Shown piece after piece: positions 42,981-50,798 of a stretch of DNA of 64,000 nucleotides. The notes under the pieces were generated by a model. That model worked only from the letters and a program-made list of their open reading frames with translations, was not told where the DNA came from and did no database searches. Position 1 is the first letter of the stretch, and each line of letters opens with the position of its first letter. A program made the position numbers and the translations under genes. Origin of the DNA: Verrucomicrobiota bacterium (GTDB lineage: Bacteria > Verrucomicrobiota > Verrucomicrobiia > Opitutales > Opitutaceae); assembly GCA_023428905.1 (NCBI GenBank), contig JAEYWP010000004.1, positions 248,001 to 312,000 of the forward strand, read 5' to 3'.

Positions 42981-43430
42981 TCAGCCGGATGAATCGCGGG
43001 CCGCGGACACAATCTCGCTGCGGGCCTGGGGGGTCGCCTGAAGAAAGCGGGAGAGGGCTTCGATCGCGCGGAAGGTCTCCGGGCTGATGTGGTGTTCGAG
43101 GCCTTCCACATCGGTCGCGATCACCGCCTCGGGGAGTTCGAGCAGCCTCAGGAACTCGGTGAGCAACTCGTGGCGGTGCGCGATGCGCTGGGCCACCTGC
43201 TCGCCGGCACCGGTGAGGACCATGCCCCGGTATTTCTCATATTTGACCAGTCCCTCGGCATCGAGCCGCTGGATCATGCCGGTCACACTGGCCTGGGAGA
43301 TCTTCAGTTCGGCGGCGATGTCGACCACCCGGGCGTAGCCCTTCGTGCGGATCAGGTCGCGGATCCGCTCGAGGTAATCTTCAACCGCTGCGGTCGTCCG
43401 CGGCGACGGGGGTGGGGTTTCTTCGGCCAT
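42981..43430 (-). CDS. DtxR/MntR-type metal-dependent transcriptional regulator
   Basis: 149 residues. The N-terminal winged helix spans about 10-75 (VEDYLERIRDLIRTKGYARV, DIAAELKISQASVTGMIQRL). The helical dimerisation and metal-binding domain follows with HRHELLTEFLRLLELP and EGLEHHISPETFRAI, giving the His/Glu ligand pattern of MntR. There is no FeoA/SH3-like extension, so it is the short form. No manganese or iron transporter is beside it. It faces tatC with a 77-base gap. Confidence 0.9.
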   Translation of the reverse strand: MAEETPPPSPRTTAAVEDYLERIRDLIRTKGYARVVDIAAELKISQASVTGMIQRLDAEGLVKYEKYRGMVLTGAGEQVAQRIAHRHELLTEFLRLLELPEAVIATDVEGLEHHISPETFRAIEALSRFLQATPQARSEIVSAARDSSG

Positions 43431-43480
43431 GGATCAGCGCCCGGGCCGGGGACGGGCTCCAGCCTTTCGGGGGCGGGGCG

Positions 43481-43717
43481 CTATTTGCGATTCGCCTTCT
43501 GCGCCTTGTAGACCACCCGGCACATCTGTACTGCCAGCCAGAATACGCCGCTCATGCAGGCGGAGGTCAACCCGGCCCAGATCGCGATGTCCATCTTGTT
43601 GTTCGACGGCACGTGCGGGGAAAGCACGAAGAACATGAGGACAAAGAACGCGCCGACGAGGATCGCATCGACGAGCAGGGAGAGGGGCGTGACAAGCTTG
43701 GTATCAGACGAAGCCAT
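43481..43717 (-). CDS. Small two-helix membrane protein
   Basis: 78 residues. Two hydrophobic segments lie at about 10-32 and 44-65 (VDAILVGAFFVLMFF; AIWAGLTSACMSGVFWLAVQM), with a short Pro/Asn loop and a Lys-rich end (KAQKANRK). No domain is recognised. It lies between the mntR-type gene and the glycosyltransferase gene on the same strand, with an ATG 83 bases from the glycosyltransferase stop codon. Confidence 0.7.
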   Translation of the reverse strand: MASSDTKLVTPLSLLVDAILVGAFFVLMFFVLSPHVPSNNKMDIAIWAGLTSACMSGVFWLAVQMCRVVYKAQKANRK

Positions 43718-43800
43718 GGCGCGGAAAAAGACCCATTTGCGCGGGCCTGTCCACTCGGAAAACCGGGCGGACGGCCGGGTGTCTCGCTCTGCAGAAACGC

Positions 43801-44676
43801 TTAAGCAGGCGGGACCGCGCTGGAGCGCTGTTTCTTCCGCAGCTCGTACGCCTTCGCCACGGAGAGGAACTCGTAGAAGCCGTGCAATTTTGCGAAATAG
43901 AAGCCTTCCCGACCGTCGAGAATGCCACCCTGGCCGAGGTATACGTAAAGGAAACGGAGCAAGGGGCGGCAGGGCAGGCGCCGGGCGATCTCCTTGAGTT
44001 TTCGGCGGGTTTTCGTCGCACCGAGCTGCAGGTGCTCGGCGGCGTGACGCCGGTCCTGCACCTCGAGCGCGGCCTCCCAGTTGGAGTACCGGTTGTGCTT
44101 CTCCACAAAGACGTCCACCGAGGGGAAGGCGTAATGGTCCATCTCACTCTTCAGGCGCCCGGAGGACCCCTGTACGGTGATGTGTTCGTGGACTTCGTTG
44201 TCGCCGCTCTGGGTCGCCCCAACCACCAGCTGCTCGTAGCGTCCCAGACGGTGCTTCAGGAGGCGCAGATTCCAGTTAGGGTAATAGGCATGCTTTAGCC
44301 ATTTGCCCATGAACATGAAACGGCGGTTGATCCAGTAACCGGTGTGCCCGTGGCCGTCCGCAGCGACGATGGCGGCAAACTCCGCTGCGGTCTCGGGCGG
44401 GAGCACCTCGTCTGCGTCCAAGATAAATACCCACTCGTTTCGGAAGGGCAGGTTCTCCAACGCCCAGTTTTTCTTCTTCGGCCAGACGCCGTTGAAATGG
44501 AACTGCACCACCTTGGCTCCGGCCTTCTCCGCGATGGCCTGGGATCCGTCCGTGCTCTGGGAATCCACCACGAAGATCTCGTCGGCCCAAGCGACGGAGG
44601 CCAGGCAACGCGGGAGGTTGGCTGCCTCGTTTTTGATCGGGATGAGAATGGAGACGGGAACGTTGGTGGCTTTCAC
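43801..44676 (-). CDS. Family 2 glycosyltransferase (WaaE/KdtX-like)
   Basis: 291 residues from GTG (VKATNVPV); the upstream part of the frame is Cys/Gly-rich and unconserved. The N-terminal nucleotide-sugar domain has VSILIPIKNEAANLPRCL, VVDSQSTDGSQAI, and the metal-binding FILDADEVLPPE. GYWINRRFMFMGKWLKH and NLRLLKHRLGRY resemble the lipopolysaccharide core glycosyltransferases of the WaaE type. It probably adds a core sugar to lipid A-core or a related glycan at the inner membrane. It is isolated from the main glycan locus. Confidence 0.88.
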   Translation of the reverse strand: MKATNVPVSILIPIKNEAANLPRCLASVAWADEIFVVDSQSTDGSQAIAEKAGAKVVQFHFNGVWPKKKNWALENLPFRNEWVFILDADEVLPPETAAEFAAIVAADGHGHTGYWINRRFMFMGKWLKHAYYPNWNLRLLKHRLGRYEQLVVGATQSGDNEVHEHITVQGSSGRLKSEMDHYAFPSVDVFVEKHNRYSNWEAALEVQDRRHAAEHLQLGATKTRRKLKEIARRLPCRPLLRFLYVYLGQGGILDGREGFYFAKLHGFYEFLSVAKAYELRKKQRSSAVPPA

Positions 44677-45043
44677 GCGTGCAAGTGTGGCCAATGAAAC
44701 CGGGCCGCTTCCGCCGCTGGCGAACCAATTCGCGGTCTGGCACCTCTCGCAGGGCTGCAACCCGGGTTTACCTTGCGCGGCGAACGGGCAGTTCCCGGAG
44801 TTTTTCGGGGAGAGACGCACGTCCGAGCCCACCGTTCTGAAGCGGGGCCCTAATGCTGTCGCGCAGGCCCGCTCGCTTTGATGGCTTTCTTACGGGTTTG
44901 GTAAAACGAATGTGAGTTGTAAAAACGTTGCAGTGCCAGTGCGTAAAGAGCCTTTAAATGAATGACTTGGGGGATGTACCCAATTGACCGAGCGGGGGTG
45001 GGAGGCTTTGTCGAGCGTGAGCCGCATCCACCCCTCGCTTCTT
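44677..45043. other. Intergenic gap before the subtilisin-like protein gene
   Basis: 367 bases. The first 200 are GC-rich and contain only frame shadows upstream of the glycosyltransferase. About 44880-44975 is AT-richer and is the likely promoter zone for the gene starting at 45044. I cannot name -10/-35 boxes with confidence, and I see no terminator or RNA. Confidence 0.4.
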
Positions 45044-47788
45044 ATGCACGCATCACCGTTCCCTGCCTCGAACCCTGTCCTGATCGCCCTGCGTGCGCTG
45101 CTTCCCTTGACACTCCTCGTTCCCCTTGCCCAAGCGGGTTTCAAGGACGACGTGGGATTCTCCAAGTTGAAAACGGAGCACGGCGCCAAGCTCCCCGACG
45201 GGGCGGGCGTCCGGGTGATGCTGGTGGAATACGTCCGCGACGGCGCCTGGGCGCCGCAGGCGACGTCGGACCTCGAGGGGAAGCAATTTACCTACGTGTC
45301 GTCGACGTACGGGAAGTTCTCCGGGCACGCGACGGAGGTCGCCAAGCACCTGGCTGGAGCGAGCTTCAGCATGACCCCGGGGATCGATGGTATCCAGGCA
45401 GCGGAGGCGTGGACCTTCACCGGCAGTGGCGCATTGAATGGCACCCGCACGTTTGCGCCGGCCTCCTCGTCCTGGGACATCGAGAATCACAGCTGGGGCG
45501 GCAATGACGCGATCTGGGCGCTGAAGATTCTGCGCAAACAGGATTACCGGATCGAACGCGACAACATCGTCGCGGTGGTCGGCGTCGATAACGGGGCCTC
45601 GATGTCCCACATCATCGGCAACGGCCATAACGTGATCTCGGTCGGCACCTCCACGGGCAATCATCCCAAGACCGGTACGTCGACCGACACCGTCGGCCGG
45701 ATGAAACCCGACCTGGTGGGCACGGCGACGTTCACCAGCTATGCCACGCCCATCGTTTCCTCGTGCGCGGCGCTCCTGATTGGAGAAACGCAGCGCAATG
45801 CGGCGCTGGCAGACGCTCGTAATCCGCGGGTGATCAAAGCCCTTCTCATGGCGGGGGCGACCAAGGAGGAGTTCCCTGGCTGGTCGCACACCTCGACCCT
45901 TCCCCTCGATCGCGTGTACGGCGCCGGCGAGGTGAACGTGTATCACAGCTACAAGATGCTGCTTTCCGGCAAACAGGCCCCGTCGATGGCGGCCGCCGTG
46001 AAAGAGCTGGGCTGGGACTTGAACACCACTTCCGTCACTCCGCGGCGCCTCTACTTTTTCAACGTTCCGGCCGGAAAACGCATGACCCTCTCCGCGATCC
46101 TCGCGTGGCACCGGCAGGTCACCACCCCCGACAATTGGGTGACGACGGTGCAAACCCTTCAAAACCTCGACCTCACGCTGCACCGCAGCAGCGGGTTTCA
46201 GTTGGGAGCGCAGGTGGCCACCAGTGAGAGCAAAATCGACAACGTGGAGCACATTTATGAGAAAGGCCTCGTCGCTGGCCAATACGCGCTCGAGGTGCGG
46301 GCGCCGGCCGCCGGTGAGCGCTACGGGCTCGCGTGGCGCGCTGTGCTGACCGACGACCCCAGCTCCCTGCCCGCGAGTGCCGCACCTACGCAAGCACCGA
46401 CCCCAGCACCCACGGCCAACCCGACGCCGACGCCGAAACCGAGCCCCACACCGACGCCAAAGCCGAGTCCGACGCCGACCCCAAAACCCACCGTCACGCC
46501 CACGCCCGTGCCCGTCGTCAGCGGAGGAACCACTCCGGTGCCAACACCCACGCCGAAGCCCTCGCCGACACCGGTCCCCACCGCGAAACCCTTTCCAACG
46601 CCGGTTCCCACGCCTGCGCCGACACCCGCGCCCGTGGCCACCACACCCGCGCCCGTGGCCGCCAGTACGCCGGACTTTTCCGCCGTTCTCGCCTCCGCGG
46701 ACGTCGGCGTGGTGGGCGTGACCGGAAAGACCGTCTTTGATGCCGCCGCCAACCTGTATTCACTGAGTGGAGCCGGGACGGACATGGGCGGCTGGCGCGA
46801 TTCCCATCACTTCGCCTCCTGCGATGTCAGTGGCGATTTCGAGGTGAAGACCCGGATTGCGGGATTTACCGCCGGCAATGGCGAGGCGCGGGCCGGACTC
46901 CTCCTGCGCGAGGGCTTGAGCAACAATGCGCGCTTTGTCGGGGTGCTCGTTTCCCCGAGCGGTGCGGTGTCGATCGCACGGCGGCTCCAGGGCGGCACAT
47001 TTGCGCTCTCCAGCCCCGGTCAAAAGCTGGCTTTCCCCATTCACCTGAAGCTCGCCCGCATCGGTTCGGTGGTCCACGCCGCCTACTCCGCGGACGGGCT
47101 TCGCTGGCTTCCTCTCGGCGCGGCCGACCTGACCCTCCCCGCGTCGGTCAAGGTCGGCCTGGGGGTGATGTCCAAGAGCACCTCGTCCCTGGCCGTGGTG
47201 CGCGCGAGCGAACCCGCCTTTCAGCCCGCGGTTCCGCCTGATCGCCTGGGCGGCCTGGAGGTGCACGACGTCGGAGCGTCGGTCAGCGAGGCGCTAGCCG
47301 GTCTGTCCGGAACACGCCATGCCCTGACCGGCACCGGCCTCCTCCCCGCGAGTGGACGCGATGCGGCCGCCTACCTTGCGCGGCGTACCGCCGGGGTCGC
47401 CGCGGTATCCACACGGATCCTACCCGCACGGCCCGGGGTTCCGCCGGCCCGCAGCGGAGTGATGTTTCGCGAAACGCTGGTCGACCACAGTCGGATGGCG
47501 AGTCTTGCGGTCGATGCCACTGGCCGGGTGGTGTTTGAATACCGCACCTCGGCGAATGGCTCGGTAGTGAACAAGGCCTTTGTCGAGAGCGGGCGTTACC
47601 TGCTCCTCGATCGCAGGGAAAGCGCGGTCACGGCGATGGTTTCGAGTGATGGCATCACCTGGCGCACCCTCGCCACGGTAACCGTGGCCCTCGGTTCATC
47701 CCCTTATGCGGGGCTGTTTGTCATCAGCAGTGAGCGCACGACGGCGGTGACGGCGGACTTTGATGGCGCGGACATCATCCAACCCTAA
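45044..47788 (+). CDS. Secreted subtilisin-like (S8) protein with P/T linker and paired LamG-like domains
   Basis: 914 residues from MHASPFPAS; a signal peptide ends near residue 31. The S8-like domain runs about 50-310: GAGVRVMLVEYV has Glu62 where the catalytic Asp is expected, FSGHATEVAKHLAG gives H95, ENHSWGG follows, VDNGAS gives oxyanion N183, and TATFTSYATPIVSS gives S232. YGAGEVNVYHSY closes the fold. A beta domain follows (about 330-440), then a Pro/Thr-rich linker (about 444-542). Two concanavalin-like modules, about 545-730 and 750-914, each contain a LLLREGL/MFRETL core like DUF1349-type domains. Whether it is an active protease depends on the Glu. Confidence 0.85.
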   Translation: MHASPFPASNPVLIALRALLPLTLLVPLAQAGFKDDVGFSKLKTEHGAKLPDGAGVRVMLVEYVRDGAWAPQATSDLEGKQFTYVSSTYGKFSGHATEVAKHLAGASFSMTPGIDGIQAAEAWTFTGSGALNGTRTFAPASSSWDIENHSWGGNDAIWALKILRKQDYRIERDNIVAVVGVDNGASMSHIIGNGHNVISVGTSTGNHPKTGTSTDTVGRMKPDLVGTATFTSYATPIVSSCAALLIGETQRNAALADARNPRVIKALLMAGATKEEFPGWSHTSTLPLDRVYGAGEVNVYHSYKMLLSGKQAPSMAAAVKELGWDLNTTSVTPRRLYFFNVPAGKRMTLSAILAWHRQVTTPDNWVTTVQTLQNLDLTLHRSSGFQLGAQVATSESKIDNVEHIYEKGLVAGQYALEVRAPAAGERYGLAWRAVLTDDPSSLPASAAPTQAPTPAPTANPTPTPKPSPTPTPKPSPTPTPKPTVTPTPVPVVSGGTTPVPTPTPKPSPTPVPTAKPFPTPVPTPAPTPAPVATTPAPVAASTPDFSAVLASADVGVVGVTGKTVFDAAANLYSLSGAGTDMGGWRDSHHFASCDVSGDFEVKTRIAGFTAGNGEARAGLLLREGLSNNARFVGVLVSPSGAVSIARRLQGGTFALSSPGQKLAFPIHLKLARIGSVVHAAYSADGLRWLPLGAADLTLPASVKVGLGVMSKSTSSLAVVRASEPAFQPAVPPDRLGGLEVHDVGASVSEALAGLSGTRHALTGTGLLPASGRDAAAYLARRTAGVAAVSTRILPARPGVPPARSGVMFRETLVDHSRMASLAVDATGRVVFEYRTSANGSVVNKAFVESGRYLLLDRRESAVTAMVSSDGITWRTLATVTVALGSSPYAGLFVISSERTTAVTADFDGADIIQP
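46375..46670 (+). repeat. Tandem PT/PK low-complexity coding repeat
   Basis: This encodes about 98 residues of the linker in the S8-like protein. It is built from short units such as PTPTPKPSPT, with alternating Pro and Thr and scattered Lys, Ala and Val. Such linkers join surface domains and are often glycosylated. The repeats are degenerate at the DNA level and could vary in length between strains. Confidence 0.8.
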
Positions 47789-47849
47789 CACATCCGCTGG
47801 TGCGCGGCGCGGGCAGGTTGCCCGGCCGTGAGCCAAGCGAAGCGGACAC

Positions 47850-47879
47850 AAAAAAGCCTCTCGGACTCTGCCGAGAGGC
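47850..47879 (-). terminator. Hairpin between convergent S8-like and PEP-CTERM genes
   Basis: A nine-pair stem (GCCTCTCGG with CCGAGAGGC) and six-base loop, followed on the minus strand by six T residues; the plus strand has only a weak T-rich flank. It most likely ends the PEP-CTERM transcript and may also act for the S8-like gene. Confidence 0.8.
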
Positions 47880-47916
47880 TTCTTGCTTCGGGATAACGAA
47901 AGTAAGGTCGAAAAGC

Positions 47917-48798
47917 TTACTTCTTCGCAGCGCGACGGCGCCAGGCGACGAGACCCAGGAGGGCACCGGCACCCATCAGACCGTACGTGGAGGGCTCCGG
48001 AACCGGAGTGAACGGACGACCGTCACGGTCAAAGAACTGAACCGCGACCATGAAGTCGTTGAAGTCCTGGTCCGCGCCATCCGCGAGACGCCAGTCTTCG
48101 AAACCAATGAGCCAGGTCTGGACATTGGCGGTCGAGATGTCGTCGGTGGGATCTTCGTCGAAGTTGTCGACGGAGAGGGCGGTCTGGGACCAGCGGACGC
48201 TCGGGGTGGCGGGATTGCCACGGGTGATATCGAAGGCGGTGTAGTAGCCGCCCGGAGACGTGTTTGAGCTGGGATTCCAAGCGGAGGTGCTGCGGGAGCC
48301 GCTCAGCCAGAAATCAAAACCGCTGACCTGGCCAGGACCGACCGCGAGGTCGAAATAGGAACCGTAAGCCGGGTTGGACTGCGGGGGCAGCGCCTGGATG
48401 TCGTTGAACAGCGAGTAGCTGTTCGGGCCCTTCGGGTTGCCATCGGTGGTGAAGCCGAAGTCATTCCACCAGCCAGCGGACTCACCAAGGAAGATAACAC
48501 GGATCGAACCGCCCCCCGTGATCGGATCGGCCATCTGCGACAGGATGTTGTTCACACCGGCGCTCTTGTTCACCGACCAGCCGAGACTCAGCGGATCGTT
48601 GTTCGGGCTGGGAGTGTTCAGGTTGTTGTCGGCCGCAAACTTGAAGGCGGCGAGGCCGTTGGGGTCGCCCCAGTAGGCGGCACCGGCATTGGCGCCGATG
48701 GCGGTGGGGGAACCGTAGGAGGGGGGCAAAGGCGTGAGCTGCGCATAGGCGCTTCCCGCCAGGGCCGTCAGTGCTGCAAGAGCGATGACCTTTTTCAT
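47917..48798 (-). CDS. PEP-CTERM sorting domain secreted protein
   Basis: 293 residues from MKKVIALAAL with a signal peptide ending SAYA. The C-terminus has the PEP-CTERM signal: VPEPSTYG, a hydrophobic helix (LMGAGALLGLVAW) and a basic tail RRRAAKK, the substrate of an exosortase. The body is beta-rich, and the segment WLIGFEDWRLADGADQDFNDF resembles DUF4114-type domains with Asp-rich, possibly calcium-binding, turns. It is likely exported and processed at the membrane. No exosortase gene is in the window. Confidence 0.9.
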   Translation of the reverse strand: MKKVIALAALTALAGSAYAQLTPLPPSYGSPTAIGANAGAAYWGDPNGLAAFKFAADNNLNTPSPNNDPLSLGWSVNKSAGVNNILSQMADPITGGGSIRVIFLGESAGWWNDFGFTTDGNPKGPNSYSLFNDIQALPPQSNPAYGSYFDLAVGPGQVSGFDFWLSGSRSTSAWNPSSNTSPGGYYTAFDITRGNPATPSVRWSQTALSVDNFDEDPTDDISTANVQTWLIGFEDWRLADGADQDFNDFMVAVQFFDRDGRPFTPVPEPSTYGLMGAGALLGLVAWRRRAAKK

Positions 48799-48939
48799 GT
48801 GTATTGTTACTTGGGTTATCTGAAGCGATGAGCTGTCGACGGGAAACAGGCTAACACAGATGCAACCGACCAACTATAGAGCCTCCACTCATTGCGGCTT
48901 CAGGGGGGCGCTGCGGGGCCTGTGAGGGAAACCCTCAAT

Positions 48940-48981
48940 TTTAGGGGTTTTTGACAGGCGACTTGCAGTAAACCCCCTAAA
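48940..48981 (-). promoter_or_regulatory. Bulged stem-loop upstream of the PEP-CTERM gene
   Basis: The arms TTTAGGGGTTT and AAACCCCCTAAA pair with one bulged C over about 20 loop bases. The left arm overlaps flanking sequence that can also form the smaller TGAGGG/CCCTCA hairpin region. No T-run follows, so it is unlikely to be a plain terminator. Confidence 0.35.
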
Positions 48982-48999
48982 TAGGCCCGGAATAGGCCC
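48980..48999. repeat. Tandem AATAGGCCC direct repeat
   Basis: Two copies of a nine-base unit spaced 11 bases start to start, close to one helical turn, in the PEP-CTERM upstream region. This layout suits a protein-binding site. Confidence 0.5.
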
Positions 49000-49088
49000 A
49001 TTTGGCATGCTTTTGCCTGTCAGTGGCGTTCGTGCTGCAGAAAGGCTGTAACAACAAAAACCGCCATCCCACCGAGTTTTTCCCAGCC

Positions 49089-49652
49089 TTACTCGGGGCG
49101 CGTTCCGAGTGAACGAGCCGGGTTCCCGGCGACGATCACACCGGGGGGCACATCCTTCGTGACAACGGCAGCGGCGCCGATGATGGCGCGTGGTCCGATG
49201 GATACACCGGGGAGCACGAGGGCGCGTGCGCCGACAAACACATCGCGGCCGACATGGATGGGCGCCGTCTGAAGGGGCAATGCGGGCGAGGAAAAGTCAT
49301 GCGTACCCGTGCAGAGGTAGGCTTCCTGGGCAACGGTGGCGCCCTCCTCGATGATGATTTCTGCGAGGGTATAGGCGTTGGCGCCGTCTCCCAGGCAGGC
49401 GCGGTGGCGCATCGTCAGGTTCCAGGGAATCTGGATACGTGCGTTGGGGTGAACAAAGGGCTTTCCACTGAGCTTGGCCCCGAAGCACCGCAGCACGAGC
49501 AGCCGCCAGGGATTGAGCGGCTTGGCGGTCCAGCGGCAGAGGAGGGTCCAGGCGGAGCCCCAGAGGAGCATGAGGATGCGCTGACGCACCGTCCACGGGG
49601 AGGCGTAGGCCGAATCCTGCGCATGGGTTTTCAGAGGGACACGGGCGCTCAT
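49089..49652 (-). CDS. Hexapeptide acetyltransferase (WcaF-like)
   Basis: 187 residues. The left-handed beta-helix is shown by the series IPWNLTMRHRACLGDGANAY, IIIEEGATVAQEAYLCTGTHD, PIHVGRDVFVGARALVLPGV and IGPRAIIGAAAVVTKDVPPG. The His in CTGTHDF is at the catalytic position. This pattern matches colanic-acid acetyltransferase WcaF and serine-acetyltransferase-like O-acetylases. It is the last gene of the glycan operon, seven bases after a glycosyltransferase, and probably O-acetylates the repeat unit. Confidence 0.9.
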   Translation of the reverse strand: MSARVPLKTHAQDSAYASPWTVRQRILMLLWGSAWTLLCRWTAKPLNPWRLLVLRCFGAKLSGKPFVHPNARIQIPWNLTMRHRACLGDGANAYTLAEIIIEEGATVAQEAYLCTGTHDFSSPALPLQTAPIHVGRDVFVGARALVLPGVSIGPRAIIGAAAVVTKDVPPGVIVAGNPARSLGTRPE

Positions 49653-49659
49653 GGGAGGA

Positions 49660-50793
49660 TCAAGGGAGGCGGGCGGCGTCGGGGCGCAGCGAGGCGAAAT
49701 CGTCGAGAAAGAGTCCGGTCACCCGGTCCATCGTGTATCCGCGCGCCTGATGCCAGGCGGCCTCGCGCAGTTGCTCGGTGCGGGCGGGATCCGCCATCAG
49801 GTCGCCCAGTGCGGTCGCAAGCGCTCCCGCCGGGTCGGCGGCGCGGTGGTCGAACACGACTCCGTTGTTCCCGTGCGTGATAAAGTCGCCGAAGCAGGCG
49901 AGGCCGGAGACCACCGGCGCGCAGCCCGCCGCCATGGCCTCGAGCGCGGCCAGGCCAAAGGTTTCGCCTTTCTCCGCCAGCGACGGATAGACGAAGATCC
50001 GGGCTCCCGTGTAGAGCCCGATCAGTCGGGCCTCGTCGAATACACGGCCGACAAACTCGACCTGGCCGGCGACGGGCGCGGCGAGGGCTCGGAGCTGACC
50101 GAGGTAGGTGTCCCCACCTCCGCCAAAGGCGACTTCCCACGGGCCCACGATCTTGAGGTCCCAGCCTTCCCGACGGGCGGGGGCGAGGCGGGCAAAAGCC
50201 TCGATCAGGAGGTGCACGCCCTTCTCCGGGTGGACCCGGCCGGTGTAGAGGAGGGTGCGGGAACCTTCCGCGACCCGCGGCTGCAGGTAGGCGTTGGCGA
50301 GTGGATACGGGATGACCCGTGTCCGCTCCGCTGCCTGCGGGTCGTCCGCCACGATCGCCTGCCGGATCGGCTCGGAAACTGTCTGGAGGATGGCCCGCCG
50401 GTAGAGCTTCATCTGGCCCTTGGGGTACCGGGCCACATGGACGTAGGGCAGCCCGCGCCGGCCGCCGCGGCCGACCAGGACCGGGAGCCAGAATGTATTG
50501 GTGACGAGGATATCCGCGTCGGGCAGGCGGCTGCGCGCCCGCAGGGCAAACCAGAGATCCAGCGCCATCCGGCGGGCAAAGGTGGGCGGGGAGGCAAAGC
50601 CGGACACGCGGAGATGGCGCACTCCCTCGATTTCCTCACTGGCGGGCAGGGTGGGGTAGGCCCGAGAGATATGGGTGACCTGATGGCCGCGCTTCGCGAA
50701 GGCCTTACCCAGGTTGAACCAGACCTTCTCCACAGCGCCGCCGAGCAGGGCGGGGACGGGAAGAAAGGGTCCTTGGACAATCGTGATGCGCAC
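49660..50793 (-). CDS. Family 4 glycosyltransferase
   Basis: 377 residues with a GT-B fold. The N-terminal half has RITIVQGPFLPVPALLGGAV, and the C-terminal half has LYTGRVHPEKGVHLLIEAF and the EX7E-type motif KGETFGLAALEAMAAGCAPVV. There is no signal or membrane anchor. It transfers a sugar from a nucleotide donor to the growing glycan at the inner membrane's cytoplasmic face. It is five bases from the upstream glycosyltransferase, in the middle of the locus. The donor sugar cannot be predicted. Confidence 0.9.
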   Translation of the reverse strand: MRITIVQGPFLPVPALLGGAVEKVWFNLGKAFAKRGHQVTHISRAYPTLPASEEIEGVRHLRVSGFASPPTFARRMALDLWFALRARSRLPDADILVTNTFWLPVLVGRGGRRGLPYVHVARYPKGQMKLYRRAILQTVSEPIRQAIVADDPQAAERTRVIPYPLANAYLQPRVAEGSRTLLYTGRVHPEKGVHLLIEAFARLAPARREGWDLKIVGPWEVAFGGGGDTYLGQLRALAAPVAGQVEFVGRVFDEARLIGLYTGARIFVYPSLAEKGETFGLAALEAMAAGCAPVVSGLACFGDFITHGNNGVVFDHRAADPAGALATALGDLMADPARTEQLREAAWHQARGYTMDRVTGLFLDDFASLRPDAARLP

Positions 50794-50798
50794 GGCTG

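Larger units (their letters stand above)
48799..49088. other. AT-rich upstream region of the PEP-CTERM gene with alternative stems
   Basis: 290 bases between the acetyltransferase stop codon and the PEP-CTERM start. It contains a hairpin with stem TGAGGG/CCCTCA (48923-48937), an 11-base-pair bulged stem with arms 48940-48950 and 48970-48981, and a direct repeat AATAGGCCC at 48980-48988 and 48991-48999. It could hold the terminator of the glycan operon and the PEP-CTERM promoter. I see no clear promoter boxes. Confidence 0.5.

Noticed and set aside
44915..44945. TGGCAC on the minus strand upstream of the family 2 glycosyltransferase at 43801
   Set aside because: No TTGC at the -12 spacing was found, so it is not a sigma-54 promoter.
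44890..45189. A 99-residue minus-strand frame overlapping the start of the S8-like gene
   Set aside because: No conserved motif is visible and it overlaps a signal peptide and promoter region.
46375..46670. The regular PT-rich repeats as a possible CRISPR or minisatellite
   Set aside because: They are in frame, code for a Pro/Thr linker and lack identical repeat/spacer structure.
48999..49020. A TGGCAT and TTGC pair resembling a sigma-54 promoter near the PEP-CTERM gene
   Set aside because: The two blocks are one base too close and face plus, away from both minus-strand genes on either side.
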